Shown: positions 1 to 8,926, counted from the first letter of the stretch. The stretch: 64,000 nucleotides of DNA from Flammeovirgaceae bacterium (GCA_015180985.1 CP054185.1:310001-374000); one strand, 5' to 3'. Numbers and translations: made by a program. Notes: a model not told the origin generated them from the sequence alone.

Positions 1-62
1 TACGTGAGGCTGATTTCGCCACGTTTGTTATCCGGAATATCGACACCTTGTATCCTTGCCAT
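1..62 (-). CDS. rpsM: Ribosomal protein uS13, N-terminal fragment
   Basis: The first 20 codons read MARIQGVDIPDNKRGEISLT, the standard S13 amino terminus; the rest lies beyond the left edge of the window. S13 sits in the head of the 30S subunit and contacts tRNA and the 50S subunit. The gene follows rpmJ by 24 bases on the same strand, as expected for the distal part of the spc/alpha ribosomal cluster, which should continue outside with rpsK, rpsD, rpoA and rplQ. Confidence 0.95.
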   Translation of the reverse strand, partial: MARIQGVDIPDNKRGEISLT

Positions 63-86
63 GTTGTATAAGTTATCGTGTTTTGG

Positions 87-203
87 TTATCCCTGGCGCT
101 GTTTAAACCGGGGGTTCTTTTTGTTAATAACATAGAGCTTGCCGTTGCGCCTGATGATTTTGCAATCGGCACTGCGTTTCTTTATGGATGCTTTTACTTT
201 CAT
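87..203 (-). CDS. rpmJ: Ribosomal protein bL36 (zinc-free form)
   Basis: A 38-residue reading frame starting [20 protein letters not shown] and ending FKQRQG is a full-length L36, a small 50S protein that binds 23S rRNA. The zinc-binding version has three Cys and one His; here only the Cys at residue 14 remains and the others are Ser, Asn and Arg, so it should fold without zinc. It lies 12 bases after infA and before rpsM, its usual place. Confidence 0.96.
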   Translation of the reverse strand: MKVKASIKKRSADCKIIRRNGKLYVINKKNPRFKQRQG

Positions 204-215
204 TGCGTTCAATCC

Positions 216-434
216 TTATTTATACCTGAATACAATTCTTCCTTTTGTCAAATCGTAGGGCGACATCTCAAGCCTTACCTTATCGCCAGGCAATAACCGG
301 ATGTAGTTCATCCGCATCTTGCCTGATATGTGTGCCAGCACTTCGTGTCCGTTTTCCAACTGAACCCGAAACATGGCGTTCGATAACGCTTCGGTTATCG
401 TTCCATCCTGCTCTATCGACTTTTGCTTCGCCAC
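216..434 (-). CDS. infA: Translation initiation factor IF-1
   Basis: A 72-residue protein of one S1/OB-fold domain ([17 protein letters not shown] at the start, GRIVFRYK at the end), the normal IF-1 length. IF-1 binds the 30S A site and supports IF-2 and IF-3 during initiation. The start codon lies inside the last 22 bases of map in another frame, which implies translational coupling. The infA-rpmJ-rpsM order after map is the common arrangement in Bacteroidota and many other phyla. Confidence 0.98.
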   Translation of the reverse strand: MAKQKSIEQDGTITEALSNAMFRVQLENGHEVLAHISGKMRMNYIRLLPGDKVRLEMSPYDLTKGRIVFRYK

Positions 435-1210
435 TTATACGAATACTTTTCTTCTATATACTGATGTGTTGTTAACACCTCTGTTCTATCTTCCCGTATG
501 GCAACCATGTGCTCAAAATGAGCCGAGGGTCGCCTGTCGGCTGTGCGTATGGTCCATCCGTCACGCTCCTGCACCACGTTTTTAGTACCCATGTTAATCA
601 TGGGTTCAATGGCAAACACCATTCCGGGCACCAGTTTTACGCCTTTGCCCCGTTTACCAAAATTGGGCACCTCCGGATCTTCGTGCAGTTTTTTACCTAC
701 ACCGTGACCCACCAACTCACGCACTACACCGTAGCCAAAACTCTCCACATAGCTCTGTATGGCATAACTCACATCGCCCATCCGGTTTCCGGCCTTAGCC
801 TGTTCAATTCCTTTGAACAGCGATTCATAGGTCCGCTCCAGCAACAACAGCACTTTTTCATCGGCACCTTCCAAAGGATAGGTGTAGGCTGAATCGCTGT
901 GATAGCCTTTGTAGTACACCCCGCAATCAATCGATACCACATCCGCTTCTTTCAGCTCATAACTTGATGGGATTCCATGCACCACCACATCATTTACCGA
1001 AATACACAGCGATGCCGGAAAGGACCCGTTATAGTTTTTGAATGACGGGATACCTCCGTGATCGCGGATAAATTCTTCGGCCACCTTATCGAGTACTGAA
1101 GTTTTGATGCCGGGTTTTATCAGACCAGCCACTTCACCATGAGCTTTGCCCAATATGTGGGCACCCTCTTTGATGATGTGTATCTCCTCTTCAGACTTTA
1201 AGTGAACCAT
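413..1210 (-). CDS. map: Methionine aminopeptidase, type I
   Basis: This 265-residue enzyme removes the initiator methionine from new proteins. The five metal ligands of the pita-bread fold are visible: Asp95 (SIDCG), Asp106 (HSDSA), His169 (GHGVG), Glu202 (IEPMI) and Glu233 (FEHMV), with the conserved His79 in VVHGIP. Length fits type Ia bacterial MetAP with no zinc-finger extension. It begins 7 bases after secY and its end overlaps infA by 22 bases, so it is co-transcribed with the ribosomal protein operon. Confidence 0.98.
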   Translation of the reverse strand: MVHLKSEEEIHIIKEGAHILGKAHGEVAGLIKPGIKTSVLDKVAEEFIRDHGGIPSFKNYNGSFPASLCISVNDVVVHGIPSSYELKEADVVSIDCGVYYKGYHSDSAYTYPLEGADEKVLLLLERTYESLFKGIEQAKAGNRMGDVSYAIQSYVESFGYGVVRELVGHGVGKKLHEDPEVPNFGKRGKGVKLVPGMVFAIEPMINMGTKNVVQERDGWTIRTADRRPSAHFEHMVAIREDRTEVLTTHQYIEEKYSYKWRSKSR

Positions 1211-1217
1211 TCAGCAC

Positions 1218-2537
1218 TTAAGCCGCAGCAAATTGAGAACGACCTTTCACACGTCCCGATTTCATCATGCCTTCATAATGCCGCATTAACAGGTAGCTTT
1301 CAATCTGCTGCAGGGTATCGAGGATTACCCCCACCATAATCAGCAGTGAAGTGCCACCATAAAACTGGGCAAAATTCTGACCGACACCGGCCCGCACAGC
1401 AAAAGCCGGCAGCACCGCAACAACCACCAGGAACAACGCACCGGGCAGTGTGATTCTTGACAAAACTGTATCGATAAATTCAGCGGTTTGCTTACCCGGC
1501 TTTATCCCGGGTATGAACCCACCGTTTCGTTTCAGGTTATCCGCTATATCATTTGAATTAATGGTAATAGCTGTGTAGAAAAATGTAAATATCAGAATCA
1601 ACGAACCAAACAGCAGGTTATACTGCCAGCTGGTAAAGTCAGAGAACGTTGAACCGATATAGGCCCCAATGTCGCTATCGCGCCAGAAGCCGGCCAGCAA
1701 AGCCGGAATGAACATCAGCGCCTGTGCAAAGATGATTGGCATAACACCGGCTGAGTTTAACTTAAGCGGAATGAAATCGCGTTTGCCGCCATACAGTTTA
1801 TTTCCGATAACCTGTTTGGCATATTGAATAGGTATCCTCCGGGTAGCCTGCGTAAGCATGATTACACCCATTACCACAAAGAACAAGGCCAGCAATTCGA
1901 TAATAAACAGCAAAGCACCCTGCATACCCCGGTTGTTCACCGCTTCATCAATGATGGCGCCCGGGAAACGGCTAACAATACCGATCATGATCAGCATGGA
2001 AATACCGTTACCGATACCTTTATCCGTAATGCGTTCGCCCAGCCACATGCAGAACATGGTTCCGGCAATGAGGATGGTGATGGAAGAGAAATAGAAAAAG
2101 AAGCCGGGATTGGTTATTGCTTCAACAGGTATAGTACCGCGGATATAGCCGTATGATTGGAAGCCCGTGATAAAGATGGTGAGTACGCGGGTCATCTGGT
2201 TGAGGCGCTTCCGGCCGGAGTCTCCCTCCTTCTGTAGCTTTTGAAAATAGGGTACAGCAAACGTGAGCAATTGTACAATAATGGATGCCGATATGTAGGG
2301 CATTATACCCAGTGCAAAAATGGATGCACGGCTGAACGAACCACCGAGGAACGTGTTGAGCAGATCAAAAATACCACCAGAGGCTACATTGCCTGCCAGT
2401 ATTACCGGATCGATACCGGGCAACACGATAAAGGAGCCGAGTCTGAAGATAATCAGAAAACCAATCGTGTTAAGAATCCGGACACGCAGATCTTCAATTG
2501 AGAAAATATTCCGTATGGTGGTAATGAATCGCTTCAT
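1218..2537 (-). CDS. secY: Preprotein translocase channel subunit SecY
   Basis: A 439-residue, very hydrophobic protein with about ten membrane segments. It is the pore of the Sec translocon, moving unfolded proteins across or into the inner membrane with SecE, SecG and SecA. Recognisable pieces include the plug/TM2 region with FDLLNTFLGG, the RLNQMTRVLT loop, and the C-terminal cytoplasmic loop with NLKRNGGFIPGIKPG. It starts 2 bases after rplO, the standard spc-operon position. Confidence 0.98.
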   Translation of the reverse strand: MKRFITTIRNIFSIEDLRVRILNTIGFLIIFRLGSFIVLPGIDPVILAGNVASGGIFDLLNTFLGGSFSRASIFALGIMPYISASIIVQLLTFAVPYFQKLQKEGDSGRKRLNQMTRVLTIFITGFQSYGYIRGTIPVEAITNPGFFFYFSSITILIAGTMFCMWLGERITDKGIGNGISMLIMIGIVSRFPGAIIDEAVNNRGMQGALLFIIELLALFFVVMGVIMLTQATRRIPIQYAKQVIGNKLYGGKRDFIPLKLNSAGVMPIIFAQALMFIPALLAGFWRDSDIGAYIGSTFSDFTSWQYNLLFGSLILIFTFFYTAITINSNDIADNLKRNGGFIPGIKPGKQTAEFIDTVLSRITLPGALFLVVVAVLPAFAVRAGVGQNFAQFYGGTSLLIMVGVILDTLQQIESYLLMRHYEGMMKSGRVKGRSQFAAA

Positions 2538-2539
2538 TA

Positions 2540-2977
2540 TTAAATCTTGGTTGTTGAGCCTCCGGCCTTTTCAATAGCCTTGATGGCGGTTTCAGAGAAG
2601 GCGTGCGCCTGAACATTTACTTTCGCTTTCAGTTCGCCCCGGCCCAGCACTTTCACTTTATCTTTTTTACCTACAATTCCGTTGTCAATCAAAAACTGAA
2701 GGCTGATGTCACTCGATTTGGCCGCCAGGGTTTCGAGTACGTCCAGGTTAACTGCTTTGAAATACTCTTTGTTGTTATTCTTAAAACCGAACTTCGGTAC
2801 GCGTCTCTGCAGCGGCATCTGGCCGCCTTCGAAACCGAATTTCTTGGCGTAACCCGAACGGGATTTAGCCCCTTTGTGGCCGCGACCGGCCGTAGTTCCG
2901 CCCGAGCCTTGTCCGCGCCCGAGCCGCTTATTGGTTTTTACCGATCCTTCTGCCGGCTTCAGTGTATGCAGTTTCAT
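2540..2977 (-). CDS. rplO: Ribosomal protein uL15
   Basis: A 145-residue protein with the usual L15 layout: a Gly/Arg/Lys-rich N-terminal tail (GRGQGSGGTTAGRGHKGAKS) that threads into 23S rRNA and a C-terminal globular domain ending EKAGGSTTKI. It is a late-assembling 50S component. Only 1 base separates it from rpmD, and secY follows immediately. Confidence 0.98.
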   Translation of the reverse strand: MKLHTLKPAEGSVKTNKRLGRGQGSGGTTAGRGHKGAKSRSGYAKKFGFEGGQMPLQRRVPKFGFKNNNKEYFKAVNLDVLETLAAKSSDISLQFLIDNGIVGKKDKVKVLGRGELKAKVNVQAHAFSETAIKAIEKAGGSTTKI

Positions 2978-2978
2978 T

Positions 2979-3158
2979 TTACAGTTCCTTTACAGTAACC
3001 AAGTGATTTACTTTCTGAATCATCCCGGCAATCTGCGGGGTGAGTTCAACTTCTACTGATCTATTTAAACGGCCCAGGCCCAGCGCGCGCAAGGTGCGCT
3101 GCTGTGTCTCCGGTCGCTTAATGTCACTTCGCGATTGCGTAATTTTTACCTTACCCAT
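2979..3158 (-). CDS. rpmD: Ribosomal protein uL30
   Basis: A 59-residue reading frame (MGKVKITQSRSDIKRPETQQ at the start, TVKEL at the end) matches bacterial L30, a small 50S protein. The RTLRALGLGRLNRSVE stretch is the family hallmark. The gene is short and easily missed, but it fills the gap between rpsE (5 bases away) and rplO (1 base away) exactly as in other spc operons. Confidence 0.97.
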   Translation of the reverse strand: MGKVKITQSRSDIKRPETQQRTLRALGLGRLNRSVEVELTPQIAGMIQKVNHLVTVKEL

Positions 3159-3163
3159 GGCTC

Positions 3164-3682
3164 TTATCCGTTAAATACTTTCGACAGTGATACACCGCGG
3201 TTTTTAGCAACGGTAAAAGGATCGCGCATGCTGGTAAGAGCCTTAAAGGTTGCTTTTACCACGTTATGCGGATTGGAAGATCCTTTTGATTTGGCTAACA
3301 CATTATGAATACCGGCACTTTCCAACACGGCACGCATGGCACCTCCGGCAATTACACCGGTACCCGGTGAAGCCGGCTTGAGCAACACCAACCCGCCACC
3401 AAACTTGCCAATGGCTTCGTGCGGCACGGTGCCTTTTGCAATCGGAACTTTAACCAGGTGCTTCTTGGCATCGTCAATGCCCTTGGTTATCGCATCGGTT
3501 ACCTCGTTGGCTTTGCCAAGTCCGTAACCCACTACTCCGTTTCCATCGCCCACAACGACAATTGCAGCAAAACTGAACCTGCGACCGCCCTTTACCACTT
3601 TGGCTACACGCTCAATGGCAACCACGCGTTCTTTCAGATCAATTTCGCTTGCCTTAACCGTACTGATGTTGCTTACTGACAT
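3164..3682 (-). CDS. rpsE: Ribosomal protein uS5
   Basis: A 172-residue protein with the double-stranded RNA-binding N-terminal domain ([20 protein letters not shown], then [15 protein letters not shown]) and the C-terminal domain ([20 protein letters not shown]). S5 is part of the 30S mRNA entry site and affects decoding accuracy. Normal length; it lies between rplR and rpmD. Confidence 0.98.
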   Translation of the reverse strand: MSVSNISTVKASEIDLKERVVAIERVAKVVKGGRRFSFAAIVVVGDGNGVVGYGLGKANEVTDAITKGIDDAKKHLVKVPIAKGTVPHEAIGKFGGGLVLLKPASPGTGVIAGGAMRAVLESAGIHNVLAKSKGSSNPHNVVKATFKALTSMRDPFTVAKNRGVSLSKVFNG

Positions 3683-3704
3683 ACTAATTTTTTTTGTCTG
3701 AAGT

Positions 3705-4055
3705 TTAGAATTTCAATCCGCCCTCGCGGGCACCTTCCGCAAATGCTTTTATATTCCCATGGTACAGATAGCCGTTGCGATCGAACACCACGGTGGTTAC
3801 TCCGGCAGCGATGGCTTTTTCAGCAATCTTTTTCCCGGCATTCTTTGAATTAGCCATATTGAGGGTGGCTTTCTCGCCCAGCTCACGGGTTGACACTGAG
3901 GTTAACGTAACTCCCTTGCTATCGTCAATAACCTGGGCATAGATGCCGGTATTGCTGCGGAATACGGTTAACCGCGGGCGCTCGGCTGTACCTGTTATCT
4001 TCTTGCGGACACCCATCTTAATCCGTGCCCGCCTTGCTGTGTTCTTACCTGCCAT
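3705..4055 (-). CDS. rplR: Ribosomal protein uL18
   Basis: A 116-residue protein with the L18 signature ([20 protein letters not shown]) and C-terminal GREGGLKF-like ending ([10 protein letters not shown]). L18 binds 5S rRNA together with L5 and anchors it on the large subunit. It lies 24 bases after rplF and 22 bases before rpsE. Confidence 0.98.
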   Translation of the reverse strand: MAGKNTARRARIKMGVRKKITGTAERPRLTVFRSNTGIYAQVIDDSKGVTLTSVSTRELGEKATLNMANSKNAGKKIAEKAIAAGVTTVVFDRNGYLYHGNIKAFAEGAREGGLKF

Positions 4056-4079
4056 CGATATCGTATTTACAATTACCTA

Positions 4080-4637
4080 TTATTTAGCAGCTGCCTTACC
4101 GGCTTTTCTGCGAACATATTCACCCACAAACCGGATACCCTTGCCTTTGTACGGTTCCACTTTACGCAGCGATTTGATTTTGGCCGCCACCTGGCCTACC
4201 AACTGTTTATCGATACCTTCCAGTGTAATAGTGGGGTTGCCTCCCTTCTCCTGGGTGGCCTGCACTTTTACTTCCTGCGGAACCGCCAGAAAGATATTGT
4301 GTGAATATCCCAGGCTTAGTTCAAGTACATTGGATTGGGCATTGGCTTTAAAACCTACACCCACCAGTTCCAGTTGTTGCTTATAGCCGTTCTTTACTCC
4401 TTCAACCATGTTGGCAATAAGTGCACGGTATAAACCATGCATGGCCTTGTGGCGCTTTTGCTCCGTGGGCCGCTCAACAATAACCTGGTTGTTTTCCTGC
4501 TTGATTGTAAAATCCGGATCGATAACCTGCGAGAGTTCACCCTTCGGGCCTTTAACGGTTACCTTGTGATTCTCTTTCGAGAATGTAAAGGTAATTCCTG
4601 CAGGGATGTTTATGGGTTGTCTTCCTATGCGCGACAT
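4080..4637 (-). CDS. rplF: Ribosomal protein uL6
   Basis: A 185-residue two-domain L6 protein of the 50S subunit, near the GTPase-associated centre. I chose the internal ATG giving MSRIGRQPINIPAGITFTFS because this is the family's conserved start; an upstream in-frame start would add 13 residues without family similarity and would overlap rpsH. The C-terminal motif GKGIRFVGEYVRRKAGK is characteristic. Confidence 0.97.
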   Translation of the reverse strand: MSRIGRQPINIPAGITFTFSKENHKVTVKGPKGELSQVIDPDFTIKQENNQVIVERPTEQKRHKAMHGLYRALIANMVEGVKNGYKQQLELVGVGFKANAQSNVLELSLGYSHNIFLAVPQEVKVQATQEKGGNPTITLEGIDKQLVGQVAAKIKSLRKVEPYKGKGIRFVGEYVRRKAGKAAAK

Positions 4638-4650
4638 AGCTTCCGTTCGT

Positions 4651-5049
4651 TTAATACACGTAACATAAAACTTCACCCCCTACATTCATTTTGCGGGCTT
4701 CCTTATCGGTAATCACTCCTTTCGAAGTGGATAGGATGGCTACACCCAACCCGTTCATTACCCGGGGCAGGCGGCTGGTGTCAACATACTTGCGCAAGCC
4801 CGGAGTGCTGACGCGCTCAAGCCTGGAAATGGCCGACTCGCGGGTTTCGGGGTTATACTTCAGGGCTATTTTTATTACGCCCTGATTGGCCAGTCCGTCC
4901 TCAAACTTATAATTGAGGATATAGCCTTTATCAAATAACACCTTGGTTATTTCTTTCTTCAGGTTTGACGCAGGAATTTCAACCACCTTGTGGTTTGCCT
5001 TTATGGCATTGCGCAACCGGGTTAAATAATCTGAAATAGGATCTGTCAT
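4651..5049 (-). CDS. rpsH: Ribosomal protein uS8
   Basis: A 132-residue protein beginning [18 protein letters not shown] with the C-terminal motif [10 protein letters not shown] and GEVLCYVY. S8 binds the central domain of 16S rRNA and in E. coli is the autogenous repressor of the spc operon. Here it is the first gene after a 166-base gap that contains a promoter and strong hairpins, so from rpsH onward the operon can be expressed separately. Confidence 0.98.
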   Translation of the reverse strand: MTDPISDYLTRLRNAIKANHKVVEIPASNLKKEITKVLFDKGYILNYKFEDGLANQGVIKIALKYNPETRESAISRLERVSTPGLRKYVDTSRLPRVMNGLGVAILSTSKGVITDKEARKMNVGGEVLCYVY

Positions 5050-5084
5050 GTTTCTATTTCTTAGTCTAAAATGCTTTAAATAAA

Positions 5085-5107
5085 GCAGCCCGTTTTAAAC
5101 GGGCTGC
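5085..5107 (-). promoter_or_regulatory. Hairpin in the rpsN-rpsH gap, leader or attenuator
   Basis: An 11-bp perfect inverted repeat with arm GCAGCCCGTTT and a 1-base centre, so a real RNA hairpin would have about 8 GC-rich pairs and a short A/T loop. On the operon strand it is followed by TTTATTT. For RNA reading through from rpsN this resembles an intrinsic terminator or attenuator; for RNA starting at the overlapping promoter it would be part of the 5' end. Function is inferred from shape only. Confidence 0.6.
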
Positions 5108-5137
5108 AAAGATACCTAACAATTTCTGTTATCCAAA
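5107..5137 (-). promoter_or_regulatory. Housekeeping promoter inside the ribosomal operon, upstream of rpsH
   Basis: On the minus strand TTTG is followed by 19 bases and then TATCTTTG, an exact match to the Bacteroidota primary sigma consensus TTTG-N19/21-TAnnTTTG. The predicted start falls a few bases downstream, near position 5101, about 50 bases before the rpsH start codon. The promoter before rplC has the same two boxes and the same 19-base spacing. Confidence 0.75.
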
Positions 5138-5153
5138 CTGTTACCTGGTTTCG

Positions 5154-5172
5154 CCCCGGTTGCCGGCCGGGG
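5154..5172 (-). repeat. GC-rich inverted repeat upstream of the internal promoter
   Basis: A 6-bp inverted repeat (CCCCGG / CCGGGG) with a 7-base loop lies in the 5' half of the untranslated gap after rpsN. It could help end or slow transcription coming from rpsN, or be a protein-binding RNA element. No U-run follows, so I do not call it a terminator. Confidence 0.4.
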
Positions 5173-5215
5173 GACCTTGGTACTCAGCAACCTAATCAAT
5201 ATGTCGTGCCGGTTA

Positions 5216-5485
5216 TTACCAGCTAGCCTTGGTCAACCCCGGGATTTTGCCTGCTGAGGCCATTTCGCGGAAAACATTCCGGCATACGCCAAATTTTCCC
5301 ACGTACCCTTTCGGGCGGCCGGTAAGCTTGCACCGGTTTTTTAAACGCACCGGTGAGGCATTGCGCGGAAGTTTATCAAGCGCTACGTAATCGCCTGCTT
5401 CTTTTAAACTCTTGCGCTTGGCAGCATACAATGCCACCAGTTTTTCCCGTTTGGTTTGCCTTGCTATTACAGATAGTTTCGCCAT
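5216..5485 (-). CDS. rpsN: Ribosomal protein uS14 (long, zinc-free form)
   Basis: An 89-residue S14 with the long-form N terminus and the conserved [20 protein letters not shown] and GLTKASW motifs. The short zinc-binding form has two CxxC pairs; this protein has only two isolated cysteines, so it belongs to the zinc-independent type. S14 is a 30S head protein. It follows rplE by 6 bases; the transcript then runs into a 166-base structured gap. Confidence 0.98.
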   Translation of the reverse strand: MAKLSVIARQTKREKLVALYAAKRKSLKEAGDYVALDKLPRNASPVRLKNRCKLTGRPKGYVGKFGVCRNVFREMASAGKIPGLTKASW

Positions 5486-5491
5486 TCGTTT

Positions 5492-6043
5492 TTAGTTTTT
5501 ATTGGCAAACGGCATCCCGAATGCCTTCAGGAGCTCGTAGCTTTCTTCATCGGTTTTGGCAGTGGTTACGAACGTAATGTCCATCCCGCTGATCTTATTT
5601 ACTTTATCAATGGAAATTTCCGGGAAGATGATTTGTTCCTTTACCCCCAGGGTATAGTTTCCACGACCGTCAAATCCTTTCGGATTCACACCACGGAAAT
5701 CGCGCACACGCGGAAGGGCAATATTCATCAGGCGGTCCATAAATTCATACATCCGGTCGCCCCGGAGGGTAACGCGTACGCCAATGGGCATATCCTCGCG
5801 CAACTTGAAATTCGAAATCGCTTTTTTCGATTTGGTGGCAACAGCTTTTTGGCCGGTGATTGCTGAAATTTCCTCAACCGCCACATCAATCAACTTCTTA
5901 TCGGTTACGGCAACACCCATACCCTTGTTGATGCAGATCTTATCAATCTTAGGTACCTGCATAACCGACTTGTACTGAAACTTTGACTTCAAAGCCGGTA
6001 CAATTTCTTTCTGATACTTTTCTTTTAATCTTGGGGTAGCCAT
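5492..6043 (-). CDS. rplE: Ribosomal protein uL5
   Basis: A 183-residue L5 of the 50S central protuberance that binds 5S rRNA and contacts P-site tRNA. Visible motifs are [26 protein letters not shown] and RDFRGV. I use the ATG in the TGATG overlap with the rplX stop codon rather than the GTG one codon earlier; this overlap implies coupled translation. Confidence 0.97.
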   Translation of the reverse strand: MATPRLKEKYQKEIVPALKSKFQYKSVMQVPKIDKICINKGMGVAVTDKKLIDVAVEEISAITGQKAVATKSKKAISNFKLREDMPIGVRVTLRGDRMYEFMDRLMNIALPRVRDFRGVNPKGFDGRGNYTLGVKEQIIFPEISIDKVNKISGMDITFVTTAKTDEESYELLKAFGMPFANKN

Positions 6044-6384
6044 CACTTTATAAATTCTCCTGTTTTCTTCGCATAACGTTGAAGCTTGCCTTTTTCATTC
6101 GGCTTTCTTCCAACCCGGGTAGGCTTGCCGCTGGCCGGGTCAACCAACATCAGGTTACTGATGTGTATGGAGCCTTCGGTTTTTTTAATACCGCCTTCGG
6201 GCTTTCCGGCCGAAGGTTTCTCGTGTTTGGTAACTACATTAATCCCTTCAACAATAGCCCGGTTTTTCTGCAGCCACACTTCCAGCACCTTTCCGGTTTT
6301 ACCTTTATCGTCTCCGGCAATAACCTTCACGGTATCGCCTTTACGGATGTGGAGTTTGGGTTGTTTGTTATATTTTCTTTCCAT
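6043..6384 (-). CDS. rplX: Ribosomal protein uL24
   Basis: A 113-residue L24 with the KOW motif near its N terminus ([20 protein letters not shown]), an assembly-initiating 50S protein that binds the 5' part of 23S rRNA. Its last base is shared with the rplE start codon, and it begins 3 bases after rplN. Confidence 0.98.
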   Translation of the reverse strand: MERKYNKQPKLHIRKGDTVKVIAGDDKGKTGKVLEVWLQKNRAIVEGINVVTKHEKPSAGKPEGGIKKTEGSIHISNLMLVDPASGKPTRVGRKPNEKGKLQRYAKKTGEFIK

Positions 6385-6387
6385 GAC

Positions 6388-6756
6388 TTAAATCACTTCA
6401 GGTGCCAGTGACACAATCTTCATAAACTGTTTTTCACGCAACTCGCGGGCTACCGGCCCGAAAATGCGGGTACCGCGGGGCTCATCCTGGTTGTTGAGCA
6501 GCACAGCTGCATTATCTTCAAACCGGATGTACGATCCATCCTTTCTGCGGATCTCCTTGGTGGTTCGTACCACTACCGCTTTCGATACGGTACCCTTTTT
6601 TACCTGGCTGGTGGGCATGGCCGACTTAACCGTTACTACGATCTTATCGCCAACGGAAGCATACCGCCTTTTACTTCCGCCCAGTACGTGCATACAAAGC
6701 ACTTCTTTTGCTCCGCTGTTATCAGCTACCGTTAATCGGGTTTCGGTACGTATCAT
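6388..6756 (-). CDS. rplN: Ribosomal protein uL14
   Basis: A 122-residue L14 of standard length, with the family motifs [16 protein letters not shown] near the N terminus and [14 protein letters not shown] near the C terminus. It forms an intersubunit bridge and is the docking point for the silencing factor RsfS. It sits 2 bases after rpsQ. Confidence 0.98.
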   Translation of the reverse strand: MIRTETRLTVADNSGAKEVLCMHVLGGSKRRYASVGDKIVVTVKSAMPTSQVKKGTVSKAVVVRTTKEIRRKDGSYIRFEDNAAVLLNNQDEPRGTRIFGPVARELREKQFMKIVSLAPEVI

Positions 6757-6758
6757 AC

Positions 6759-7013
6759 TTATTTCGCTTTTTCAACAATCTCAACTAATCTCCAGCGCTT
6801 GTTCTTGCTTAACGGGCGCGTTTCCATAATGCGCACGGTATCACCAATGCCGGCTTCATTTTTTTCGTCATGGGCCATGAACTTGGTGGTTTTGTGAACA
6901 AACTTTTCGTAGATGGGATGCTTAACCTTGCGGTCAACCGCAACGGTTATGCTTTTCTGCATTTTATTGCTCACCACTACGCCAACACGTTCTTTTCTAA
7001 GTTTCCTTTCCAT
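6759..7013 (-). CDS. rpsQ: Ribosomal protein uS17
   Basis: An 84-residue S17, an OB-fold 30S protein that binds 16S rRNA early in assembly. The motif [19 protein letters not shown] and the ending [16 protein letters not shown] are typical. It is 5 bases after rpmC. Confidence 0.98.
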   Translation of the reverse strand: MERKLRKERVGVVVSNKMQKSITVAVDRKVKHPIYEKFVHKTTKFMAHDEKNEAGIGDTVRIMETRPLSKNKRWRLVEIVEKAK

Positions 7014-7018
7014 AGGAA

Positions 7019-7213
7019 TTATTTTTGAATCTCTTTCGCACGAAGCTCGGTTTGCAGGCGGGCAATCAATTTGCGGGTTTGTTTAATCCGCATGGGATTT
7101 TCAATTGCCGATACCTGATGGGCGAACTTCATTTTTCGCAATGCCTCTTTTTCACTGGCTATTTTTTCAGTGAGTTCCGGTACGCTCAATGCTTTAATGT
7201 CTGTATTCTTCAT
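7019..7213 (-). CDS. rpmC: Ribosomal protein uL29
   Basis: A 64-residue two-helix protein with the L29 motif [21 protein letters not shown]29 sits near the peptide exit tunnel beside L23 and contributes to the docking site for trigger factor and SRP. It follows rplP by 3 bases. Confidence 0.97.
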   Translation of the reverse strand: MKNTDIKALSVPELTEKIASEKEALRKMKFAHQVSAIENPMRIKQTRKLIARLQTELRAKEIQK

Positions 7214-7216
7214 GGC

Positions 7217-7642
7217 TTACTGACCTTCTACGTAATCTCTTCGGACGGTGAATTTGGTTTTAATGGGAAGTTTCCCTTCAGCCAGCCGCAGAGCCTCGCG
7301 TGCTGTGGCAACGCTTACCCCACCGGCTTCGAACAGAATGGTGCCCGGCTTTACAACTGCTACCCAATACTCGGGTGCTCCTTTACCCTTACCCATCCGC
7401 ACTTCAGCGGGCTTTTTGGTTATGGGTTTATCCGGAAATATCCGAATCCACACCTGGCCTTCGCGTTTCATGGCCCGCGTAACAGCCACACGCGCAGCCT
7501 CGAGCTGGCGCGATGTTATCCAGCCGCCCTCCAGACATTTCAGGCCGAACGAACCAAAGGCAATGGTATGACCCCGGGTGGCCATTCCCTTCACCCGGCC
7601 TTTTTGCATCTTTCTGAACTTGGTACGTTTAGGTTGTAACAT
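7217..7642 (-). CDS. rplP: Ribosomal protein uL16
   Basis: A 141-residue L16 beginning [16 protein letters not shown] with the motifs [16 protein letters not shown] and [15 protein letters not shown]. It lies near the A-site tRNA elbow and is needed for peptidyl-transferase assembly. It starts 35 bases after the rpsC stop codon. Confidence 0.98.
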   Translation of the reverse strand: MLQPKRTKFRKMQKGRVKGMATRGHTIAFGSFGLKCLEGGWITSRQLEAARVAVTRAMKREGQVWIRIFPDKPITKKPAEVRMGKGKGAPEYWVAVVKPGTILFEAGGVSVATAREALRLAEGKLPIKTKFTVRRDYVEGQ

Positions 7643-7677
7643 GACGTAATACTGTTATCGCGTTCGTTTAAATTCAA

Positions 7678-8457
7678 TTACCGTTTTGATCTGCGCTCGC
7701 CTCCGCGTTCACCCCCGCGGCCTTCACCCCTTCTGCGGCCACCGCGCTCAGATCCGCCACTGCGCTGGCCACTACCCTGCTGTGCGGTTGTGGTGTTGCT
7801 CACAATGCCTACGTTAGGCGACAAATCACGCTTACCGTATACTTCTCCTTTAAAAATCCACACCTTGATACCTATTTTACCATAAACTGTTTGCGCTTCG
7901 GATATGGCGTAGTCAATATCGGCCCGAAGGGTGTGCAACGGAATACGGCCTTCCTTGTATTGTTCAGTACGGGCCATATCGGCACCTGCCAAACGACCTG
8001 ACACCTTTATTTTAATACCTTCAGCTCCCACACGTATGGCCGATGCGATGGCCTGCTTCATGGCGCGCTTATAGGAAATACGGGCTTCAATCTGCTGGGC
8101 GATGGATTCGCCAACAAGTTTTGCATCCAGTTCAGGACGCTTTATTTCGTAAATGTTAATCTGAACGTCCTTGCCGGTTAACTTTTTCAGTTCCTCCTTA
8201 ATTTTATCAACTTCGGTACCGCCTTTACCAATAACAACACCCGGGCGGGCCGTGTGGATGGTTAGGGTAATGCGCTTTAGTGTACGCTCAATAACAATCT
8301 TGGCTATGCCGCCTTTAGGAATACGGGCTTCGATGTACTCCCTGATCTTCTGATCTTCAACCAGTTTCTCGGAGAATGTGTTGCCACCATACCAGTTGGA
8401 GTCCCAACCTCTGATGATGCCCAGACGGAGCCCGATTGGATTTATCTTCTGTCCCAT
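7678..8457 (-). CDS. rpsC: Ribosomal protein uS3 with an Arg/Gly-rich tail
   Basis: The first 205 or so residues are a normal S3: N-terminal domain from [22 protein letters not shown] domain with [14 protein letters not shown], and C-terminal domain ending [11 protein letters not shown]3 forms the mRNA entry tunnel. The protein then continues for about 50 residues of low-complexity Gln/Gly/Ser followed by RGG and GER repeats, giving 259 residues; E. coli S3 is about 233. The ATG overlaps the rplV stop by one base (TAATG). Confidence 0.97.
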   Translation of the reverse strand: MGQKINPIGLRLGIIRGWDSNWYGGNTFSEKLVEDQKIREYIEARIPKGGIAKIVIERTLKRITLTIHTARPGVVIGKGGTEVDKIKEELKKLTGKDVQINIYEIKRPELDAKLVGESIAQQIEARISYKRAMKQAIASAIRVGAEGIKIKVSGRLAGADMARTEQYKEGRIPLHTLRADIDYAISEAQTVYGKIGIKVWIFKGEVYGKRDLSPNVGIVSNTTTAQQGSGQRSGGSERGGRRRGEGRGGERGGERRSKR

Positions 8458-8924
8458 TATTCCTTAGTTTCTGTTATTGTTGTTTCGGTTTCAGCCGACT
8501 TCTTCAAACTGTCAATTACCAACGTTACGTGGTTTGAACGCTTACGGATGCGGTGTGCCCTGCCCTGCGGAGCCGGGCGGAGCCGCTTTAATATCCTGCC
8601 GCCATCTACCCAGATATCCTTCACATACAGGTCAGCCTCCTCCAATTTGGCATCCTGATTTTTGGCGCCCCAGTTCGATATAGCCGAGAGCAGAAGTTTT
8701 TCAAGCTTTGGCGATCCTACCTTGGGCTCGTACTTCAAAATATTAAGCGCTTTACTTACCCGTTCGCCCCGGATAAGGTCGGCCACCAAACGCATTTTAC
8801 GCGGTGAGGTAGGCACGTTTTTCAACTTGGCCACCACGGGGCCGGTCTTAGCGGCTTCCTTTCTGGCATCGCGCTTTTCGCGTTTTACAACGGATCGTTT
8901 TGTTTTCTTTTCAGTTGTTTCCAT
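8457..8924 (-). CDS. rplV: Ribosomal protein uL22 with an N-terminal extension
   Basis: A 155-residue protein; residues from about 33 on ([20 protein letters not shown] to SNHVTLVID) are the L22 core, whose long hairpin lines the peptide exit tunnel. About 30 Lys/Arg/Glu-rich residues precede the core and a short acidic tail follows it. It overlaps the rpsC start by one base and follows rpsS by 2 bases. Confidence 0.97.
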   Translation of the reverse strand: METTEKKTKRSVVKREKRDARKEAAKTGPVVAKLKNVPTSPRKMRLVADLIRGERVSKALNILKYEPKVGSPKLEKLLLSAISNWGAKNQDAKLEEADLYVKDIWVDGGRILKRLRPAPQGRAHRIRKRSNHVTLVIDSLKKSAETETTITETKE

Positions 8925-8926
8925 GA

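Noticed and set aside
4638-4676. Longer N terminus for L6
   Set aside because: Would overlap rpsH and add residues absent from the family; the ATG giving MSRIGRQPI is standard.
7025-7639. A 204-codon open frame on the plus strand across rpmC and rplP
   Set aside because: It is antisense to two certain ribosomal protein genes and its product has no recognisable features; a shadow frame.
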